64,000 nucleotides of DNA from an uncultured Prevotellaceae bacterium (GTDB taxonomy: Bacteria; Bacteroidota; Bacteroidia; Bacteroidales; Muribaculaceae), in the NCBI GenBank assembly GCA_900318345.1, contig ONKD01000008.1, forward strand, positions 62,001-126,000. The letters are read 5' to 3'. Under the pieces are notes generated by a model. It was given only the letters and a program-made list of their open reading frames with translations, was not told the DNA's origin and did not search any database. Both the position numbers and the translations under genes were made by a program. Shown one piece after another: positions 59,364-64,000 of this stretch (its first letter is position 1; every line of letters begins with the position of its first letter).

Positions 59364-60929
59364 TTACTTCACGAGGATCTTCTTGCCATTGTGGATGTAG
59401 ATGCCAGCGGGCAGGTTGTTGCCATTCATCTTCTGGCCCATGAGGTTGTAGTAAGCGCCATCAACGGGAGCTACACTGATCTCCTCAACCGAGGTCATCT
59501 TGCCAGTGGTGAAGATGCAAGACTCGGTCCACTTGCTGGGAACATCATTGTCAACAGCCTGTACCTGTACCTCATAGGTGGTCTCGGGGGTGAGGCCGGT
59601 GATGCCACAGTAGTTCTCATCCAGGTTGTATACATAGATCCACTCAGCCTCCTCAACGGGCTCGGGCAGCTGGCCAATGAGGACGTTGTCGATGTTCAGG
59701 CGGAACATGTCATAAACGTTGTAGTGGCGGATGGCTACATAACCCTCCATGCCCTCATACTCGCTCAGGTCGAAGGTGTACTGCTGGATGGGGCTGGTAG
59801 CAACGATGTCCTCAGAAATCTTCACGAAGTCGTTCAGGTCGGTGCCGGTGGTTGATACATAAACGGCAAATACCTCAGCAGCATAGCTGGGATCCTGACC
59901 AGCAGCCCAGAACGAGAAGTCCTTGTCCAGGGTTACCTTGGGTGAAATCATCCAGTCGTCGGGAGCCAATGCGCCATAGCCATTGTAGCTAGCCGAGGTA
60001 GCGCACTTGGTGTCGAACAAGCGAACGCCGTCGCCAGTCTCATAGCCCATGCTCAGGGGATCCCAGATGAACCAGCCAAAGCCATCACCGTCGGCGTCAA
60101 CCGAGGTCCATGACAATTCGGTCTCGTCCTCAAAGTCCCAGAAGTAGCCGGTTGCCTCGGGCTCCGGGGTGTAAACCCTGTAGCGCAGGTTCCAAGCGGT
60201 GCTCTCACCAGCAGTCCAGGTGATATCGGCATTGGTGATGTAGGGGATAGCTACAACATCCTCGGGAACGGGGGTCACGGGGCCATTGTCGAAGGTGTAG
60301 GTGATGTCGTCGATGTAAACCTGATACATGTCATAGCTGTTGTAGTGACGGAAGGCGAAGCAGCCCGTCTGGCCAGCATACTCGCTCAGGTCAACAGTGT
60401 ACTCGGTCCAAGTGGTGGGAGGAGTGAACATGCCTGATACCTGCACGAAGTCCTCGGCTGAGGTGGGAGTGCCGACGCACACATAAACGGCAAAGTTGTC
60501 GGGCCAGCTTGACAGGTAGTTCATTGAGAAGAATGACAACATACCACCCAGGGGCACCTCGGGTGAAATGAGCCAGTTGTCAGGATCCAATGCGCCGGCA
60601 TAATAGCTGCGTGATTTCAAGCTATAGCTGCCGGTGCCGTGTGAATAGTAGTCATCAACTTCCCAGCCATAGCCGTCGCCATCGTTGTCCAGGCTCAACC
60701 AGCCTTCAAAGTCCTCGTCCTCCTCAAAGTCCCAGAAGAGGGTTTCGGAGTCACGCGTCATAATGGCAGGAGTCAACGCACCATTAAATGCCTTGAGCGG
60801 ATTAACACGGGTCTGCTCCAGTGTGCTGCGGTCAATCTTAGCAGCGATTAACTCGGCTTTTGAGTTGAACTGAGCCATCATGGGCAATGCCATTGCGACC
60901 ATCAACAGAATGAAATAAAATTTTTTCAT
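59364..60929 (-). CDS. Secreted protein with two choice-of-anchor J domains and T9SS sorting domain
   Basis: A 521-residue exported protein. The signal peptide is MKKFYFILLMVAMALPMMAQ. Two jelly-roll choice-of-anchor J (MAM-like) domains cover about 65-215 and 270-420. Both open with FWDFEDE-type sequence (LFWDFEEDEDFEGW; GYFWDFEDETELSW) and include DNWLISP/DDWMISP and FAVYV. Fibronectin-III-like linkers lie after each (VPEDVVAIPYITNADITW; GLTPETTYEVQVQAVDND). The last 40 residues are a T9SS sorting domain (YYNLMGQKM, LPAGIYIHNGKKILVK). Probably a cell-surface protein exported by the T9SS encoded next door; ligand unknown. Confidence 0.82.
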   Translation of the reverse strand: MKKFYFILLMVAMALPMMAQFNSKAELIAAKIDRSTLEQTRVNPLKAFNGALTPAIMTRDSETLFWDFEEDEDFEGWLSLDNDGDGYGWEVDDYYSHGTGSYSLKSRSYYAGALDPDNWLISPEVPLGGMLSFFSMNYLSSWPDNFAVYVCVGTPTSAEDFVQVSGMFTPPTTWTEYTVDLSEYAGQTGCFAFRHYNSYDMYQVYIDDITYTFDNGPVTPVPEDVVAIPYITNADITWTAGESTAWNLRYRVYTPEPEATGYFWDFEDETELSWTSVDADGDGFGWFIWDPLSMGYETGDGVRLFDTKCATSASYNGYGALAPDDWMISPKVTLDKDFSFWAAGQDPSYAAEVFAVYVSTTGTDLNDFVKISEDIVATSPIQQYTFDLSEYEGMEGYVAIRHYNVYDMFRLNIDNVLIGQLPEPVEEAEWIYVYNLDENYCGITGLTPETTYEVQVQAVDNDVPSKWTESCIFTTGKMTSVEEISVAPVDGAYYNLMGQKMNGNNLPAGIYIHNGKKILVK

Positions 60930-61093
60930 AAGCTAATACAAATTAAAAGTTAAACAATAAATTTAAGTTGGTCTATAGATGTTTAATTATATTATAATAA
61001 AAAGCATTGATTTACAGCTGATTATGGTCTGTAAAACGAAAAGGCGTACCCTAATATGCTAAACATGTTACAAATTACGACAAAATTTTTGAC

Positions 61094-61135
61094 ATGTGCA
61101 AAAATTTGTCAACTAAATGTGTAAAAATCTGTCAA
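61094..61135. promoter_or_regulatory. Pair of 19-bp direct repeats in the divergent T9SS spacer
   Basis: ATGTGCAAAAATTTGTCAA (61094-61112) and ATGTGTAAAAATCTGTCAA (61117-61135) match at 17 of 19 positions with a period of 23 bases. A partly complementary GACAAAATTTTTG lies at 61079. The spacer 60930-61299 otherwise holds only a promoter box. It could be the site of a regulator of the porT-like operon or of the divergent surface protein. Confidence 0.5.
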
Positions 61136-61234
61136 TCCTTAGTTGATTGACCATTATCCATTCATCTGTTATAGCGGTCAAGGCGACTGGTGTTTGTTGG
61201 CGCGTCTTGAGGGTGCAATCCATGTTTTGTACAC

Positions 61235-61242
61235 TAGTTTTG
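61235..61242 (+). promoter_or_regulatory. -7 promoter box of the T9SS operon
   Basis: TAGTTTTG matches TAnnTTTG, 57 bases before the porT-like start. No clear -33 element at the standard spacing. Confidence 0.5.
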
Positions 61243-61299
61243 TGACAGTTTTTTGCCAATTGAGCAATATTGGGGACGAAATTGCGTTAATAAGGTTAA

Positions 61300-62046
61300 A
61301 TGGACCTGACTAAGCTGAGACATATTGCCTTGATAGCGCTGTTGCTGATGGGGTGGGCTGGTGCCCTCGCCCAGGATAATGACATGATTTTGAACCGCCC
61401 TTATGCCGATAGTAAGCCTATTCATTTCGGTTTCTCGGTGGGCATGAATTTTCAGAATCTTGCCATCACCAACAACGGCCATGTCACCGAGGACGGTGAT
61501 GAGTGGTATGCCGATGTGTCTGCTCACTCGCCGGGCTTCAGTGTGAATGTGCTTGCCGATTACCGCATCGCCGAGCACTTTAACCTGCGTGTGTCACCGG
61601 GTTTGTTCTTTGGCAACAAGGTGGTGCGCTTCCTCAATCACCAGGGTAACCCCGACTGGGTCGAGCAGAGCCATTACAAGCAGAGCCAGAACGTCAAGTC
61701 TACCTATATCGTGGTGCCTATTGACCTGAAGATGAGCGCTAAGCGTTATCACAACATGAGGCCTTACTTCACCGCTGGCGCCATGTACACCGGCGACCTG
61801 GCCAAGGACCGTAGCGAGCAGCTCAAGCTCAAGCATAGTGACGTGATGTTGACCGTGGGCATGGGATGTGACTTCTACATGCCGTTCTTCAAGTTGTGTC
61901 CCGAGATCAAGTTCTGCTTTGGCTTGAAGGATATCCTGGAAAAATCTCGTCCTGACCTGGCCGATGACCCTTATATGAACAGGTTTACCAATAGCGTGAG
62001 CAAGATAAAGAACAACATGGTAGTGGTCACCTTCTTTTTTGAATAA
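61300..62046 (+). CDS. PorT-like outer-membrane beta-barrel protein
   Basis: A 248-residue protein with a signal peptide ending near AGALA and an eight-stranded-type outer-membrane barrel. YADSKPIHFGFSVGMNFQNL is the characteristic PorT-family opening. VNVLADYRIAEHFNLRVSPGLFFGN and TYIVVPIDLKMSAKR are alternating strands, and the end (MVVVTFFFE) carries a terminal aromatic. In Porphyromonas, PorT is required for type IX secretion. This gene stands 14 bases before porP/sprF and heads the T9SS operon, which supports a true PorT role, though the family also includes unrelated barrels. Confidence 0.8.
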   Translation: MDLTKLRHIALIALLLMGWAGALAQDNDMILNRPYADSKPIHFGFSVGMNFQNLAITNNGHVTEDGDEWYADVSAHSPGFSVNVLADYRIAEHFNLRVSPGLFFGNKVVRFLNHQGNPDWVEQSHYKQSQNVKSTYIVVPIDLKMSAKRYHNMRPYFTAGAMYTGDLAKDRSEQLKLKHSDVMLTVGMGCDFYMPFFKLCPEIKFCFGLKDILEKSRPDLADDPYMNRFTNSVSKIKNNMVVVTFFFE

Positions 62047-62060
62047 TAACGTGTTGACTG

Positions 62061-63044
62061 ATGATAAAAAGGTTGCATGACATAAAACGCCTGTTGACCG
62101 CGATGGCTTTGACCGCTGTCGTGGCATTTGGCGCCATGGCCCAGGTGGATGCAGCGTTCTCGCACTCCTGGCTGGGACAGGGCTACTACAACCCGGCAGC
62201 TGCCGGTGAGTTCAATGCCATCCACTTGACACTTGGTAGCCGCATGCAGTGGGTGGACTTTAAACATGCGCCCATGTCATTTTATCTCACGGCCGATATG
62301 CCCTACAAGCTGCTGGAACAGCGATGGGGCGTTGGCGTGAAAGCCGAGTTTGAGCGCATCGGTCTGTACACCAACACGCGCATCGGCGCCCAAATAGCCT
62401 ACAAGCGCAAGCTGGGACGCAACATGACACTCAGTGTGGGTGTGCAGCCTGGCATTTTCTCCCAGACCTTCAGGGGTCATGAGATCATCACGACCAAGGA
62501 GCAGGAAATGACCCCCGACGAAGCCATCAAGAAGGAGGACGTGTCGGGTACCGTGTTTGACGCCAACGTGGGCGTGTTTTTCTCGGCTCCCCACTATTGG
62601 GTGGGCGCCTCGGTGACCCACGTGACCGCGCCTAGCATCGAGTTGAAGCAGACGCGTGAGTCGATCGATTACTATGAGTTCAATATCAGCCGCGGCTATT
62701 ATTTTATGGCCGGCGGCAATATTCCTATTAATAATACGTTATTTGAGATACAGCCCTCGGGCATGTTTGCCATGTATAAAAAGGCATGGACGGCCCAGGT
62801 GTCCACGATGTTGCGCTATAACCGCATGTTCAACATCGGTGTGGGCTATCGCTGGAAGGATGCCGTGACAGCGTTTATCGGGGTGAACCTTAAGGACGCT
62901 TACATCGGCTATGCTTATGACTACCCGGTGTCGGCCATCAGCAAGGCGACCTTCGGCAGTCACGAGGTGTTTGTCACCTATAACGTGAAGCTCGAAAACC
63001 GCGAGAAGAACAAGAACAAACAAAAAAGCGTACGCTTAATGTAA
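62061..63044 (+). CDS. porP: PorP/SprF family type IX secretion outer-membrane protein
   Basis: A 327-residue outer-membrane barrel protein. After a signal peptide (ending AMA), DAAFSHSWLGQGYYNPAAAG is the family signature, followed by MQWVDFKHAPMSFYLTADMP and GVGVKAEFERIGLYTNTRIG. PorP/SprF proteins associate with GldJ/PorK-type components or link cargo to the type IX machinery. The next gene, 4 bases later, is gldK/porK, giving the porP-porK order known from P. gingivalis. Confidence 0.92.
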   Translation: MIKRLHDIKRLLTAMALTAVVAFGAMAQVDAAFSHSWLGQGYYNPAAAGEFNAIHLTLGSRMQWVDFKHAPMSFYLTADMPYKLLEQRWGVGVKAEFERIGLYTNTRIGAQIAYKRKLGRNMTLSVGVQPGIFSQTFRGHEIITTKEQEMTPDEAIKKEDVSGTVFDANVGVFFSAPHYWVGASVTHVTAPSIELKQTRESIDYYEFNISRGYYFMAGGNIPINNTLFEIQPSGMFAMYKKAWTAQVSTMLRYNRMFNIGVGYRWKDAVTAFIGVNLKDAYIGYAYDYPVSAISKATFGSHEVFVTYNVKLENREKNKNKQKSVRLM

Positions 63045-63048
63045 AAAT

Positions 63049-64000
63049 ATGAAAAAGCTACTATTGATACTGTTGGTCGTCTTGACGACCGTGTCGTGCA
63101 GCTCAGTCCGCAAGGGAGGAACCGCCGGTGGTGAAGTGACCGGCGTGGGTGCCACTGTGTTTAACGAGACCACACCGTTTGGCATGGTGCTAGTGGATGT
63201 GGGCTCGATGCGCGAGGGTCCCAACGAGCGCGACTCGGTGTGGGGCATCGACTCGACCGCCCATGGCGTGTCGGTTGACGCCTTCTGGATGGACGAGACC
63301 GAAATCACCAATTCTAAGTACAAGCAGTTTGTTTACTGGGTGCGCGACTCGATTATCCGCGAGCGCCTCTACGCACTCGGATTTGAGGAGTTCAAGATCG
63401 AGGAGGACAAGGACGGTAACCCCGTGAAGCCGCATCTCGACTGGAGCAAGTCCATACCCTGGAAGAACCCCGGCGAGGATGAGGAACAGGCCATCGATTA
63501 CGTTTATCGCATCAATCCCATCACGGGAATCAAGGAACTTGACGCCAGCAAGTTGAACTACCGCTATGACGTCTATAACTTGACCGAGGCCGCCAAGCGC
63601 AAGCACCGCTTTGACCCCACGCGCCGCGACTATAACACCGATCACGAGGTGGACTTGACACCGCCCACCATCAGCAAGGACACCGCCTATGTTGATGACG
63701 ACGGTAATATCCATCGCGAGACCATCACGCGCCCGTTGAGCAGTGACTTTGACTTCCTCAACACCTACATTGTTAATATATACCCTGACACCACGTGCTG
63801 GGTGAACGACTTTGAGAACGCTTACAACGAGCCCTACGTGCGCATGTATTTCGCTAACGGCAATTACAACAGCTATCCTGTTGTGGGTGTGAGCTGGGAA
63901 CAGGCCACTGCATTCTGCCACTGGCGCACCGAGTTCCTGAAGAAGTCGATGGGCAGCCAGGCCATCTATGTCGAGCCTTTCCGCTTGCCCACCGAGGCCG
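63049..64000 (+). CDS. gldK: Type IX secretion lipoprotein GldK/PorK (3' partial)
   Basis: The frame is open for 317 codons and runs off the window. The lipoprotein signal is MKKLLLILLVVLTTVSC. From about residue 36 the domain resembles formylglycine-generating (sulfatase-modifying) enzymes: TPFGMVLVDVGSMREGPNE, VSVDAFWMDETEITNSKYKQ and VGVSWEQATAFCHWRTEF. This is the GldK/PorK pattern; with GldN it makes the periplasmic ring under the outer membrane. The start is 4 bases after the porP stop. gldL, gldM and gldN would be expected next, beyond the window. Confidence 0.93.
   Translation, partial: MKKLLLILLVVLTTVSCSSVRKGGTAGGEVTGVGATVFNETTPFGMVLVDVGSMREGPNERDSVWGIDSTAHGVSVDAFWMDETEITNSKYKQFVYWVRDSIIRERLYALGFEEFKIEEDKDGNPVKPHLDWSKSIPWKNPGEDEEQAIDYVYRINPITGIKELDASKLNYRYDVYNLTEAAKRKHRFDPTRRDYNTDHEVDLTPPTISKDTAYVDDDGNIHRETITRPLSSDFDFLNTYIVNIYPDTTCWVNDFENAYNEPYVRMYFANGNYNSYPVVGVSWEQATAFCHWRTEFLKKSMGSQAIYVEPFRLPTEA

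Noticed and set aside
1-64000. tRNA, rRNA or tmRNA genes
   Set aside because: No cloverleaf with a GTTCGAnnC-type arm and no rRNA-like stretch was noticed by eye on either strand; a covariance-model scan would be needed to be certain.

Overview
The window looks like chromosomal DNA of a gut-type Bacteroidales bacterium (Muribaculaceae- or Prevotellaceae-like; the family is an inference). The reasons are promoters of the Bacteroidetes type (TAnnTTTG) before many genes, type IX secretion (T9SS) genes (porT-like, porP/sprF, gldK/porK), T9SS C-terminal sorting domains, an STN-domain TonB-dependent receptor controlled by a sigma/FecR pair, and an SLC45-type maltodextrin operon. No rRNA, tRNA or CRISPR array was seen.

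Layout. 1-1044: HUH (RAYT-like) transposase, cut by the window start, with a DprA/SLOG-like tail. 1051-7303: sirtuin, three FKBP prolyl isomerases, a methyltransferase-like gene and a YfhO membrane protein. 7578-10325: BspA-type leucine-rich-repeat surface protein. 10880-13400: cytidine deaminase, glucosaminidase, kbl. 13607-19891: ECF sigma, a short anti-sigma/FecR-like protein, an intact outer-membrane receptor and a second receptor with a broken frame. 20025-24211: two dockerin-bearing CotH proteins and a gamma-carbonic anhydrase. 24252-30092: aminopeptidase P, alkaline phosphatase, murF and ddl, the last two fired from a palindromic divergent promoter. 30186-36567: a four-helix-bundle gene flanked by heptamer arrays, then the maltodextrin operon (pullulanase, 4-alpha-glucanotransferase, transporter) with a LacI-type palindrome upstream. 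37018-57211: ychF, then an exopolysaccharide region (four glycosyltransferases, radical SAM/SPASM protein, beta-helix protein, Wzy/Wzc/Wza/Wzx-type genes, two acyltransferases), interrupted by a second CotH pair of which one is broken. 57861-60929: secreted T9SS cargo-like proteins. 61300-64000: start of a T9SS operon, porT-like, porP/sprF and gldK (cut by the window end).

The most unusual signal is a family of four intergenic repeat elements (41766-41849, 46961-47190, 57240-57372, about 58990-59220). They share modules at fixed spacing and contain hairpins whose stems change by compensatory substitutions while a bulged T is kept. That is the type of structure bound by single-strand HUH (IS200/IS605, RAYT) transposases, and such an enzyme is encoded at the window start. 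The link between the two is an inference. Other points: two genes broken by small internal deletions, both in recently homogenised paralogue pairs; heptamer arrays in gene spacers; a possible 34-residue peptide or small RNA at 10693-10860; and a paired 19-bp direct repeat upstream of the T9SS operon.
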